Source of the DNA: Melitaea cinxia
Taxonomy: Eukaryota; Arthropoda; Insecta; Lepidoptera; Nymphalidae
DNA length: 64,000 bases
Assembly (NCBI RefSeq): GCF_905220565.1
Contig: NC_059395.1
Location: 11,449,289-11,513,288, forward strand
Direction: 5' to 3'
Every line of letters begins with the position of its first letter. The stretch's first letter is position 1. Of this stretch, positions 37,401-49,420 are shown one piece after another. A model generated the notes under the pieces. The model saw nothing but the letters and a program-made list of their open reading frames with translations. It was not told where the DNA came from and did not search any database. The translations under genes were made by a program, and so were the position numbers.

Positions 37401-37987
37401 CTAGCTTCTGCGCGCGACTTCGTCCGCGTAGAACAGAGGCGCGCGCAATACTTGATCATTATTTTGCTGCGATGTTATTTTAAAACTGCGATATCTCCTG
37501 AGATTGAAATCGAATTATGTAAAGGGCTATTATGTTTTAAATTAAATACTTATGATGAATAACGTATTTATTTAGATAAGGATTAATATCATGTTTATAA
37601 AAACATCTTCGCTAATAATGCATTATTTTAGAACAAACTTGGTTAGCTTAAAAAGGTTATAGTGAGCCAACCTTAAAAGATAGATATATGCCGTCGCGGA
37701 TTTTTTTTTTAGAACTTTTAAAGGGGATCAATTCTGTCATACATGATTTTGCGAAACTTTAACTGTTTTCACAGCGCACGCAGCGGAAGCAAGGAGAAAA
37801 GAACACCCGATTTTGAAATATTCTTCATTGGTGCTCCGCTCCTTTTGGTGGTTTGGTAGCCTATAACCTTCCTCGATAAATGGGCTACCTAACACAAAAA
37901 GAATTTTTCAAATCGGACCAGTAGTTTCTGAGATTAGTGCGTTCAAACAAACAAACACACTCTTCAGCTTTATAATATTAGTATAGA
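37401..37987 (-). mobile_element. Helitron-like non-autonomous element with both ends
   Basis: Minus orientation. 5' end A|TCTATACTAATATTATAAAG at 37987; 3' end with hairpin (CGCGGACGAAGTCGCG) and CTAG|T at 37401. Insertion between A and T without duplication, hairpin near the 3' end and CTAG fit Helitron rules. No Rep/helicase frame, so it is non-autonomous. Confidence 0.75.
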
Positions 37988-38129
37988 TAACTTTAGTATT
38001 TTATATAAAATTCACAATGATTACGTTTCATCAAAAAAATAAATTCAAAAATGTTTTAGTTAAAATAAATAGTTTTTTTATCAGTCCTTATGTGTCTTTT
38101 TAGTTTGAAAGGGATCCCATTAGCCACAC

Positions 38130-38206
38130 TCGGTACGTGGTGGATTAAGCTTTAATCCTTCTCCTACATGGGGAAAGAGGCCTATGCCTAACAGTGGGAT
38201 ATTATA
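38130..38206 (+). repeat. SINE family A, 3' tail fragment
   Basis: cgtggtggattaagc, cttctcctacatggggaaag and agtgggatattat in order; the tRNA head is missing. Confidence 0.8.
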
Positions 38207-38209
38207 AAT

Positions 38210-38890
38210 ACAAACATCCATTCTGATCGGAAATCTAACTCGCGACCGCCGTTGTTTAGTCGCTTATACTCACCACTACGCGAGTGCGTTGTCTGTATAA
38301 ACATATTGCTGCATCATTGGTACAACAGCTTAATAGCAACTAGAGACACACCGTATCTTTGAATAAATTATGCCATTCACTGTGTTTTTATACTATGAAT
38401 TTATTTACCTTTATTAATTGATTAAAATAAATGTAACAGTATTAGAAAAATATTTGTCACACAAATGATTCTGTTCATTATAAAAGGAATGCTTATAGAA
38501 ATGATAGCGCTAAAATTTAATAGTAGCTGGAATTATTTTGAACGAAAAGTAGAACATTTAAATCTAGGCCAGTACCGCAAAATTTTTAAGTGCTCAAACA
38601 TCTTTATCCGCTAAGTTGTAATGAATCAAGGTGGTGGATTAAGTTCCAAACTACGTCTTTACTATAAAAGTACACAATATAAATGCAGATTTTCTGGGTT
38701 AAGACTCTATCATCAATTTTTCTCGGGTTTCGTTTCAAAATCAAGAATTCGATATGAAAGGCATTACCTACTTGTATCAGTTGTATCAAAACATTTTTAT
38801 TGTATAGATATGGGACATTAATCAATCGTTTTTTTGTACGCAAAATATTTAAAGGCCAGGTGCTAACACTAGATTAAAACTTGCAAAGCG
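38210..38890. other. Intergenic, no gene seen
   Basis: Nothing recognised; short frames only. Confidence 0.5.
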
Positions 38891-39109
38891 TGATTTGCAA
38901 TTATGTGGATCTCTACGATAACCTTAGTTGTCAATAGACTACTATAGTAACCGCGAGTTGACGTGGTTGTTCATCTGAATGTTATATCATGATTCGTGAC
39001 CTTATTGGACTATCTGTCTACGTGATCTAATTTCGGTAGGTGAAGGTTGTTAAACAAAAGGTTAATACAAAAATGCACGAAGTATACGAGACAGACTAAT
39101 AGCCAAAAA

Positions 39110-39814
39110 ATTATAGTGAAGATACGTTGTTACAGCTAAGTCTAAGTCGGTTCTGGCCTAGTTATAGAACTGCGCTGCGAGACGTGTGTTATTGCACAAA
39201 CACTAAACTTAAATTATTAACTAGATATTATAGAAGTAAAATAAAGCCTCGGTACTACGTGCGGCAGCGCGGCCGTGCATACCGAATCGTAAGATCAAAG
39301 CACGCATAGGTACTTTACCAACTCCGACACCCACACGGCTTTATCGGGCCGCTCCTTCCTATGTGTTAGTGTAATAGAACACACAAGCGCAGAAGGCAAC
39401 ACTAATAAAAGTATAATAAAAGTTACCAAGACAGAAGTACGGCGTACGGTACTATTTGTTTGGAGGGAGGTTGGAGGCACTCATACAAGCAAGGGAGAGG
39501 CTGTGTTGGCGCGGCCTGCCAGTTTACCGTTGCAAGGCGCGTTGTGCGGCCGGACGTTCGACCGTCACCCGCGTGTCGCCGGCACCCCATAGCCCGGCCT
39601 TCGCAACTGCCAAGCCACCACCACCCTCACCAGCCTGGACTTTATCCAGGACATTACCACATCAAGCTTTGTGTACTCCAAAGGGTGTTTATGGACTAAT
39701 AACTACTCGTCTTGTTCTCTAACTTAGAGACGAAGTGCTACTACTCGTGCTTATTACACTGAAGTGCTATTCCCAATTCTGGTTCTTTATTGGATCGCCT
39801 TTATATTGACAAAG
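39110..39814 (+). other. Candidate 5' untranslated exon of a + strand gene
   Basis: A stretch with more normal base composition than its surroundings (CG-rich 39500-39640) ends in a perfect donor, GACAAAG|GTAAGT at 39815. Frames inside are short and unconvincing. I infer a non-coding first exon whose partner lies further right, possibly beyond 64000. The start is not defined. Alternatives: solo LTR or unknown repeat. Confidence 0.4.
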
Positions 39815-40771
39815 GTAAGTTTTGCTTTTAACAAAGTTATGTATTTTGTATTAACTGTTTTAATAAATATGTGTCGTGCACATAACTTAGTAGCTCGGTC
39901 GTGACTAATCTCAATATTAATGAAGTTAGTTGCCCGATGATATTTTAATAAAAATAATAAATATATTGACAGTGTTTGACAAAACATTTATAAAACTGAT
40001 AGTTTAAATCATAATAATTGTAAATTTTAACTGTAGATATTATATCCAATACATACCTAATTTTAATTACAAATAATAACGATCGTAATTAGTCGTTATG
40101 TTATAAATTGCGCACATCAATAAACCTTGTATTTATATAAGTTTTCATTCTAAAAGACATTAAATAAGTTGCAAATAGCGTAATAAACTTTATATAGGGC
40201 TAGCCATATAAGAAGGTTTTTCATTTCAGACTAGTTGTTAAAACTAGAGAACAATAAAAACATTCAGTAGAACAAAAACTAGTTTCACTTTATGCCATGT
40301 GGCTGTGTTATCTCTACACATTGGAATTTTATACAGCTATTAAATAAGTTGCAACGCACGTTTGGCAATCATTCTTTCCGCGTTTTCGGCAATGATTTTG
40401 ACATTCTAACACACATATAATTGTCTATGTATTTGAATTATTTTCGTATTCATTAATATTTTTGTAATACATTTAAATTAATTCGTATTAGATTACGGAT
40501 TTTGTAATTTGTAGAGGGGATAATGTTTCGTCGCCTGTCTATTAATATTCAATGTACGAATATAACCCTTACACTCAAGTATTGATTCCAAGTAAAGTCG
40601 TTGACTGAATAAATATCTTAAATTTATTAAAAGCATATCAAATTTAACTTCTAGTTCTTTGATTTTTTCGTATTGTTCTTAAAGTTTTCTAAAACTATAC
40701 AGCAAAAAAAATAAAATTCATGTTCCAAAAACTCTACTATAGAGTTATGAATGTTATATTTTTATTGTTTA
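39815..40771. other. Intergenic/intronic, no gene seen
   Basis: AT-rich; contains 'attaaataagttgcaa' twice (40160, 40340). Confidence 0.5.
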
Positions 40772-41067
40772 CTAGCTGTGCCCGCGACTTCGTCTCCTGA
40801 AATTTAACAAAATAGTATTCTTCAGTTCGCAGGGTTATAAAATAAAATAAAAATCAAAAATAAAATAACCTAAGTTACTCCTTATTATATCAGCTATCTG
40901 CTAGTGGAAGTCCTGTCAAAATTGGTCCAGCCGTTTCAAATACAAACAGACAAAAATTGTAAAAAAAATTATTTTTGAATGCATACATTGTATACATACA
41001 TATGAAAGTAAAAAGCGGTTATTTTAATATTACAAACAGTCACTCCAATTGTATTTATTTTTATAGA
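40772..41067 (-). mobile_element. Helitron-like short element
   Basis: Minus orientation: 5' A|TCTATAAAAATAAATAC at 41067, 3' ...GCGGGCACAGCTAG|T at 40772. 296 bp, same family as 56551-56864 (shared aaaaagcggttattttaata and cagctatctgc). Confidence 0.8.
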
Positions 41068-41844
41068 TTGTATATGATTTTTAAACAATTTAAAATAAGT
41101 TTACTAATATATTTTATTAAATTTACAATAAAGGAATGTAAGGAAAAGCACATTATCAAGTAACGAGTTGTTAAGTTTAGGTTAACTAACCTAATTACGA
41201 TTTCTTTATTAAACAAGACATCTAGGAAATAATGATTCATGCCCGTTTCAGGTTGATAATTGTTTTATTTGCTTTTAACTAACAGGGAAATTAACATTTC
41301 AAAGAAACTTTATTGTCGATATTTATCATTACTCTACTGTTTCTTTTTCAAATGACAATAATTTAACTTTATTTATTACAGTACTTCTGGCAAATGTGCT
41401 ACTACACTTACCAGACGCATTGCAAGTTTTACTTAACCGTCTTACTACAAGTTATTTTTAGACTATTTGGAAAATTACTTGCTGATTAAACACTTCACTC
41501 ATCAAACACTCACTACTTCAACCGCAGGTCTATTTTTCTAAGAAATTTAATTAGATGTCAGGCCATGGACATCTATAATAATTGTCGTATGTTACTTTGT
41601 ACAGACTTAACTATACTTAAATCCAATTGACGTAATGTGTTCGTAAAAGTGTAATAATTTTTTTTATTGCATACTAAAAAAAATATTCATATATTTCGTA
41701 GATTTACTTAAAGCGGACTTAACAGAAATATTTATATTTTATGAAGTAAAACTCCTTTACGTACGTTTGACTTGGCGAGTAAGCTGGTGAATGCGTGACG
41801 TGAGCGTTACGAAAAGTGTGATCGAGCGAGGTGAACGGAAGTAG
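41068..41844. other. Intergenic/intronic, no gene seen
   Basis: AT-rich, no supported features. Confidence 0.5.
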
Positions 41845-41902
41845 AGAGGAGGATATAAGTTAGTGAAGATAGAAAGAGAGACAGTTACGTTACGTAAGTT
41901 TT
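41845..41902 (+). repeat. Left member of a distant inverted pair
   Basis: gatataagttagtgaagata and following acgtaagtttt match the reverse complement of 51806-51862. Confidence 0.75.
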
Positions 41903-42107
41903 ACTTCAGTTATGTGGTCTACAGCACACTCGTTTTTTTATTTTCCTTTTACACTTTCTATTGAAGCTATAAGAGCAAATTTATCATATATCATATTGTT
42001 ATTACAATCTTATCATTACTAAATACAGATTGTAAAATAAGCTTATATATATATTTCAATAGTTCTCATTTTGAAAAAGTCTATTAATAAGTGGGTCCAT
42101 AATAATA

Positions 42108-42390
42108 TTATTATTATGACTAGCCCGTATTATTATGACTAGCCCGTTGGCGCAGTTTGTAGTGACCCTGCTTTCTGCTCCGAGGGTTGTGGGTTCGATT
42201 CCCACCCCGAGTCTGGGTGTAATATAAATATTTATTTATATATTTATATATGTATTATTTATAAGTATGTTTATCGAAAAAAAAATATGTAGCTATATAC
42301 CAGTCGGCTGTAACCTATAACACAAGCATTAAGTTGCTTACTTTAGGAACAGACGACCGTGTGTGTATTGTGTAAATATTTATTTATTTA
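42108..42390 (+). mobile_element. tRNA-headed SINE, family B copy 2, with duplicated 5' edge
   Basis: Head: GTTGGCGCAGTTTGTAGTG (A box) and GGTTCGATTCCCACC (B box). The body shares AAGTTGCTTACTTTAGGAAC with 15366-15600; ends in a (TTTA)n tail. The first ~19 nt (tattattatgactagcccg) are present twice in tandem at 42108-42127 and 42128-42146. Confidence 0.85.
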
Positions 42391-43780
42391 TTTATTTATT
42401 ATTATATATGGTAAATTACTTTGCATTTTTAATGTATATTATTCATCATATAATACTATTTTATTACTATAGCAAAATTCATGCAAATATGCGTGTATAT
42501 ATTATAAAAATAAAATATCAATATGCAGTGCTAATATCTCTTGTCATCAATACAAAATATAGATTTTATTTTGCATGTCTTCGTATTTTTTTAATAACTG
42601 GTAATATCATTTTGTAGTTTTATGTGTAATTTGAGAATAACAAAAATTAATGTCTATAGAAAATTACCGTTGCTATAATTTTTTTTTATCTTTGTGTATG
42701 CGTTTTTAAGCTGTCACGGGCACTATGAATAGGTACTTCATTTTCCAGAACTTACTGTAATTGTCAGTTTGAAACTCCTGATATTTCGCCGTTGTTACAG
42801 ATGTCATGATTACGGGTAATTTTAGGTATATGAATTCGGAACAAAAATAACCCGAGATATATGTTTTATAATCATACACGAAGATGATTTTAATTTAAAA
42901 GCAATAACCTTTTATTACTTAGCATTTCTAATTCAATTCTCCTCAGAGAGATCTGTCCTGTAGGCGTAGAATGTCTCGATGACGTGAAGTTCGCTATTAT
43001 AAGCTGAGTAGGTAACTGTTGCATATTTATGTTTTTTAATGTTTTCAATATCAGTCCACGCAAAAAATTTTATTTGTTTATTATAAATGCAATAAAACCA
43101 TATGGAAGTAATAACGTGCTAAATATGAATGTAATTTATAGGCTGCGTCATTGCTTTTTACTGACCTATTAATTTATTGTTTAATGAGATTTACACATAA
43201 GTAGCTCTTTAGCCAGTGGTAGTAAAAAGAGTAATAGAAACTCCGTATATTTTGTAGTAAAAGTAATATGTTTTATGGTAAATAAGTTCTTCTTAAGACA
43301 AAGACTTCAACGGGTGCTATGTTCTTAGAGTAATTACATAAAATTTTATCAAACCTTTTTTTTATATTGTAATCTTTAAATAAATGAAATAGATATCTAT
43401 GCTAATAGAATGTATCTAAATGAAATTGCTGTAACTGAATATTTAATATAAATAAATACTCATTATACATTTTGAAAATGTATTCATATATTCTATTTTT
43501 ATTCTTAATTTTTGTTTATATTTATGTAATAACTGAAATTATGTATGAAATAACTTTACCATAGATAATTTAATAAACTATAGACGCTCTCTATTTCATG
43601 AAAATAGCTAAAGAAAATATTCTAGTACCTACCTAACCGCAGAAATATCGATGGATCAATAAAACTAATCAAATACTATCTATTAAATCATAATGAAAAC
43701 AGATATTCAATCGAGACATATGACTAGTTATCTAACTCGGCTGCGAATAATATTGTAGTTTGCATTTCAGCAACATTACC
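42391..43780. other. Intergenic/intronic, no gene seen
   Basis: AT-rich throughout. Confidence 0.5.
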
Positions 43781-43995
43781 AAGAATTCGCCTATGGCTGT
43801 AGAGAGATGCCATTAAAGTCGGCGGGCGCGGTAGGGGCGTAACTTACATTGTTCGAACTCCGGCGTGCAATAATATCCATTACCCTATGAGCATGAGTCG
43901 ATGCGGTGGAACCATGCTCGCCTTACGTAACAGTGTTCCATACAAAGGCTTGTGTTTGTCCCACGGTCCTGCAGCGGCTCTTTGAGAATCACAGA
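43781..43995. promoter_or_regulatory. CG-containing island, candidate regulatory element
   Basis: Sudden rise in GC (ggcgggcgcggtaggggcg), TTACGTAA (a PAR-bZIP-type palindrome) near 43923, and two CCATTAAA sites. No frame or splice site supports coding. Regulatory role is inference only. Confidence 0.3.
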
Positions 43996-44339
43996 ATGTT
44001 GCCATTAAATAGATATGAGATGTCTCATAAATAATTACTAAAAACTCATATTTTCTATAAAGCAGACGGAAACAGTAAAATAACATAAAGAGTGAACAAT
44101 AATACATTTAGTAGAAAAATATGCAAATGTATTATTTAAAAAAGTCTAAATAGAAAAAAGTTATTACAACTCAAGTATCTAGGCTAATTTCATGTAGCAC
44201 TTCATGATTTTTTTTAATTAATATTTCTTTTGAAGTAGTAGTGTTTAATCTGTCTTTTCTTTTTTAGATAAGAATAAAATTTTCCACAAAAGCTAAACAG
44301 CCAAAAACCTTAATTGGTGTAGGTAAATAGTTAAATTGG

Positions 44340-44510
44340 AGTGAAATGGCCGGTCGCCTTGACCTTTGCGGGCGCAGGCGCTAGGCGGAAGGTTGGTGTC
44401 TACTCGACCGCGACGTACTCCTGCGTAGAAATTGTCCGTCCTTGTAACCGAACAATGCTTAAACTTTGACCCTGGTTCAAAACGCCACAACGTTGGCAGA
44501 GCTGCTCATA
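44340..44510. promoter_or_regulatory. Candidate regulatory island with nuclear-receptor-like sites
   Basis: Contains TGACCTTTG (about 44360) and CTTTGACCC (about 44464), both resembling HNF4/ERR-type half-site pairs, in a CG-containing stretch amid AT-rich DNA. No coding support. Confidence 0.3.
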
Positions 44511-46080
44511 AAATTATGATGGATATTTTGTATTTTATTCGATTGATTTATTTGAAAGCTATTCATTATATAATTTACTCGTACTACTCTGTAATAAGCT
44601 TAATTGCAAAAAATATTTGTAAGATTGAATGTAACATGCACATACGATTTAACTTAAATATACTAAAAAATACATTTAAATTGGAAATATAATGTCATAT
44701 TGACATTTGATGGTGAGATGGCGAGACGAATTGCTATAACGATATCCTGTCTTTAGTTTTTTTTATAGGAAGTATGGTCAACTTTTTACTTCCTTTAAAT
44801 CTCAATTGCGCTTAAATTATTTCCGTCCTCTTTTCCATTTGGAGGAGAAATTTGTTTGTGTATCCCAATCTTAAGATCTTAAATTTCGATTTTGTCTGTC
44901 GCCATAAAATAAGAATTGTTGATGGTTTCTGAGAGCATTTCTATTTCTAGAATAAGTTGTATTTCCAGAGCAGAAGACAATGACAAGTATTAATTAATAA
45001 TTATCAGATGAATATAACAGAATAATAAATATATTTAAAGTGGAACATAAAATGTTATGTTAGTTAAAATGTGGTTATTCTGGTCACAGGCGTGACTAAT
45101 ATGCACATTAAACTTTAATATGTCGAAATATAGTTAAACAACATGCAAACATTTTTTGGCTATGCATACTCACACACAGGCACATACATATATATATTCA
45201 TACTGTCCGACTGTTTTTGTCGAATATTAAAGGCGAAGAAACCGCCGAATACCGCTAGCACCGCAGTCGGTTATTGCTCTCGGATTCCGCAACAAATTAA
45301 CATGTATTCGGTACAACTACATTTTATACTTAGTATCTATAGGATAATTGTTTTTATACTTGATACTTGTTTGGGAGCGCTTATGAAACGCTTTCTAACG
45401 CTTGTGTTCTTTTGCCCCAATGACCCATATATATCGTTGCTAAGTTAATTATTAATAAATAAATAAAGTCATAACTGTTTAATAATTGTAATGATCCTGT
45501 CAATATCTATCACAATCAATCCGTTTTTTGTTTTATAAGTGCAATGATAACAAAAAACTTTTTATATACATACCTAATATTTAAAAAGTAATTGATGATT
45601 AAGCTTTTTTGGACGATTATTGAATAATTGAGCGCACATCATCATCAGACATAAACAGAAATATAGTTTTTCTAACTTGAAAGTACCTAGAATTAAATTA
45701 ATTCCAATGAACTTTCTTAGTTTTTAAAATAATAAACGATTAGTTGTCCTATTATATTTTGAAATATATAGAGCTATGTATGTAATATTAATTTTTATTT
45801 ATATATTTACGCATGTAAAAGTATATAGTAATATATTTAACCTGGCCATATTATCGAATTCCTTATAATTAATTCTGTGAAATGAAGTTTTTCTTTTCAC
45901 AGAAATTATTATAATTTATTTTAATGTTTTGCCCTAAAACTTCGTAATATTTTATCACGTATCGTTTTCTTTGAAAACAGACTTGCTAAAGCTATAATAA
46001 TAAAAAAAACCCGCACTTAGTTATTAAAATGGCTACTATCTAATCTTATGTTCAGTATTCAGAGTTCATTACACACAATC
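44511..46080. other. Intergenic/intronic, no gene seen
   Basis: AT-rich; a palindromic 'ttctgtgaaatgaag/cttttcacagaa' hairpin lies at 45874-45904. Confidence 0.5.
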
Positions 46081-46084
46081 GCAA

Positions 46085-46310
46085 TTCAGCATGTAACATG
46101 CTGAGCATAAGCTTCTTTCTTCATGTAGAAGAATGACCGAGATTAATCCACGATTCTCTTCCACAGCGGGTTGGCGGATATACGAGTGTTCTCTTCTATG
46201 GCAGAAATGGTCGCTATCAGGTATATGATAACAATCAGGACCGACAATTTAAGGTGCTCTCCGAGGCATCTTGGGGAGACCTACAAGGACAAACATCCAA
46301 ACTGGAAACA
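46085..46310 (-). repeat. SINE family A, degraded copy
   Basis: Tail and body blocks in order (cttcatgtagaag, gttggcggatata, tcgctatcaggta, aggcatcttggggagacct) with many substitutions; tRNA head lost. Confidence 0.75.
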
Positions 46311-47205
46311 AGAGTTTTTATTTTTACCATATTTATAAGTCATATTCTCACATTCAGTGTTCTCAGTTCATCACGCATTAGAATTTTTTATAATTAATTA
46401 TAAATGAATTGATGTTTTTAAATTGACTATCAGAAAAGTTATGCAATCAATAAACTAAGCTATTAGCATGCTAAATTTATGACAAACACACGAATTTAGC
46501 TGTCGCTGCATTTTATGCAAAGTCTATTTTATTTTATTGCTTATTAAAGCGAAATTTAGATAAGAAATGAAAAAAATGAATTTCATTAACTAAACGTTAA
46601 TAACTAAATATTTCAACATGCGAGGTTTCTTTTTTATTGTTATTATTTTATTGTGGTTATTTTAGATATCCCCGATATCTTTTCACTTATAAACTTTATC
46701 GAATCATAAACATATGAATTTGGACCATTTCCATGGATATTCAGATTTTCTTGTAGATATTCCTTGTAATCTTCGATTCCTGTTGATTCGGTGTACGTTA
46801 GTGTGGTTAAATAATTTTATACCTTGGACCATAGCAAATACCCTAACTTGTCGAATTAAGAACTGGTTTCTTGTCGAAATATTCAGTGATTGAGTGTAAG
46901 TGAAAGCTCTATGAACGCCGTATATTTAAAAATAGTTCCGTTTGATATTTTTGTTTGTAAATTCGCATAGAGCTTCATTGGTGAAATTATTTTTATTATT
47001 TTACTCTCACTTACATACTACTAAAAGGCTAACGAATCCTAAAATTAAACTATAGTACATATATAAGTTTATTGTTATTCTTATCTTATTAAATAAGATC
47101 ATATTTAAACTGAATAAATAGACTTCATTCAAATAGAATCATTATACCTACGTCCTTCAGTTAGACTGATGCGGAAATTGATCTATAAAATGTACAACGC
47201 TAACA
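46311..47205. other. Intergenic/intronic, no gene seen
   Basis: AT-rich with no recognised feature. Confidence 0.5.
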
Positions 47206-47260
47206 AAATAATTGTGTTTGTAAACGAAAAAAAACCGACTTCAATTGCATCGATAAGTAA

Positions 47261-49006
47261 TCTATAATCTATAATATCTATAATATATATAAAAGCGAAA
47301 GGTCACTCATCACGAAATCTCCGAAACTATAACAGCTACAAATTTGACATTTGGCAGGTTGGTTCCTTATAGGGCGTAGACACCCGCTAAGAACGAATTT
47401 TACGAAACTCGACCCCTAAGAGGATAAAAGGGGGGCTAGAGTTTGTATGAAAGTCCAATGCTTTTGAAGTAAACGACTTGAAATTTAAAATATATGCTTT
47501 ATAGATGGTGAGGAGGTGTCTAAACAACGTATCTTTAGAAATCAACTCCCTTTGGGGGTTAAAACGGGGGATGGTAGGTTGACTCACTCATCACGGTATC
47601 TCCGAAACTATAAGAGCTACAAATTTGTCGTTTGGCAGGTAGGCTCCTTATAGGGCGTAGACATTCACTAAGAACGGATTTTACGAAACTCGACCCCTAA
47701 GGGGATAAAACGGGGCTTGGAAGTTTGTATGAAAGTCTTATGTTTTTGAAGTAAAAGACTTGAAATTTAAAATGTATGCTCTATAGATGGTGAGGAGGTG
47801 TCCAAATAATGCATCGTAATCTATATATATATATATATAAAAGAGAAAGGTCACTGACTCACTCACCAAGAGAATTTAAAACCGCTGGTGGGTCCAGCCA
47901 TTCAGGATGGACAAAGATAAAATTTGGCAGGAGGTAGATTATAGTTAGTAGACGTCCGCTAAGAACGGATTTTGCGATATTCCACGGCTAAGGGGATTTA
48001 ATTAGGGTTGATAGTTTGTATCTCGGAGGGGACTTGTCACTGCCGAGCGTTATCACCGCGATGCTCGGCGACGACGAGTCCTGGAAGGCGATGGTCTCCT
48101 TCTGCGAGACAGTAATGTCCCAGAAGGAGAACGACGAGCGGATGAGGGAGGGGGCCGCCGACGAGGCCTCTGTCCGCAGGCGACGAACGGGGGTGCGTAG
48201 GAGGCGCTATTTAATGCGTTTCCAGTAACGCCCCTGTGCCCATGTCGGGCCGGGATGGGAACCCGGTCCTACTAGACATGGCGTCGTCGGGATTGTTCAG
48301 AGGTGAGCCGGACAGTCCCATGGAGGAGAAGTCTGGTCTTTTTGCCGAGGCCAGCCTGTCGCTGGAGGGATCCTGTTGCCTGCAGATCCGGGACCCTCCA
48401 ATTAAAGCGGCTGAAGGCTCCCGCAGGGGTTTTGGTCGGTAGTGCACCCCCAAGTGCTAAGCCGACATACGGTCTAGGAATGCCTACCCGGGCATCCTGG
48501 ATATCACCCGTAAATGGGTTACCCAGCGATACAAAAAAAAAGGGTTGATAGTTTGTATGAAACATATACAGCATCTATAAGTTCGCCTGATAGGTTTATT
48601 TATACTGCAGCCTGAAAATAAAACTAAGAATATTGTGTATAGAGAGGTTTTATAAATACAACTATTAAATTATACTAAATTGTGCCTTTTAAAAAGATAC
48701 TCAGTGTGATAAGCATTTCAAGTGACTTAAATAAAAAAATAGTTTGCGTTAAACATCCTAATAGTAATGCATCTCTTCATAACCACGCGGACGTAGTCGC
48801 AGGCAACAGTTAGTGTATTATAAAACAAAGTCTCCAAAAGTGTGTGATCAATTCCCTCAAAATCTACTGAACGGATTTTCATGCGGTTCAAGAGGAAGGT
48901 TTACGGAACAGCTAAGCCGATTTTGATGAGAGTTTCAATGGAAGTTTGCTGGAAAAATTTTGTGACTCACTGATTTCAACGCGGGCGAAGCCGCGGGCAC
49001 AGCTAG
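47261..49006 (+). mobile_element. Helitron-like element (possibly two fused), inserted in repeat F
   Basis: 5' TCTATAATC at 47261 directly after A. 3' hairpin gcgggcgaagccgcggg and CTAG at 49003-49006; the next base is A, not T. Two ~280-bp direct repeats (about 47303-47580 and 47583-47820). A second 5'-like start (tctatatatatata..aaaggtcactgac) at 47820 suggests a second copy inserted in or fused to the first. No Rep/helicase. Confidence 0.7.
48022..48540 (+). mobile_element. 5'-truncated LINE 3' end with 18-bp TSD, nested in the Helitron
   Basis: Exact duplication agggttgatagtttgtat at 48004-48021 and 48541-48558. The insert ends in A9. GC-rich, unlike its host. It starts inside a coding frame: LGGDLSLPSVITAMLGDDES, FCETVMSQKENDERMREG, an Arg-rich tail RRRRTGVRRRRYLMRFQ, stop at 48226-48228. 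It continues as 3' UTR. The 'FCE.VM..KE' plus Arg-rich end resembles C-termini of lepidopteran R1-clade elements (from memory). Confidence 0.85.
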
Positions 49007-49420
49007 ATACGTATATAACGTAGATAGACGAAAATAGGCAAGTAAATACGCGTTAATCAAAGATTACTCAAAAAGTACTCATTAGATCTCAATTTTAATG
49101 AAACTATCAAATTTAAATGAAACTGTGCGATAAGCTATCGATAAATAAAAGAATCATCGAAATCAGTTCACCCAATAAAAAGTTATGTGGTGTAATGAAC
49201 GGTGTTGACGAAAAAATGGTCAAGTAAATTTGCATCATTAGAGATTACTCAAAAGAGTTTAAATTTTTTTTTAAATTTCAAAGGAATATCACATGACACG
49301 CACCACCTTTTGATTGAAAAAAAGAAAGAAATCAGTCCACTCAATCAAAATTTCTAACATACATTAAAAAAATCTGCTGAATTGAGAACCTCCTTCTTTT
49401 TTGAAGTCGTTTAAAAATAG

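Larger units (their letters stand above)
47206..49420 (+). repeat. Repeat family F, copy 3, split by a Helitron-like insertion
   Basis: 47206-47260 (aattgtgtttgtaaacg..accgacttcaattgcatcg) and 49007-49420 (acgtagatagacgaaaatag...ttttgaagtcg) are the two halves of the family seen at 36092-36548, separated by 47261-49006. Confidence 0.85.

Noticed and set aside
48211..48574. Frames on both strands downstream of the LINE stop
   Set aside because: GC-rich 3' UTR of the LINE insert; no domain.
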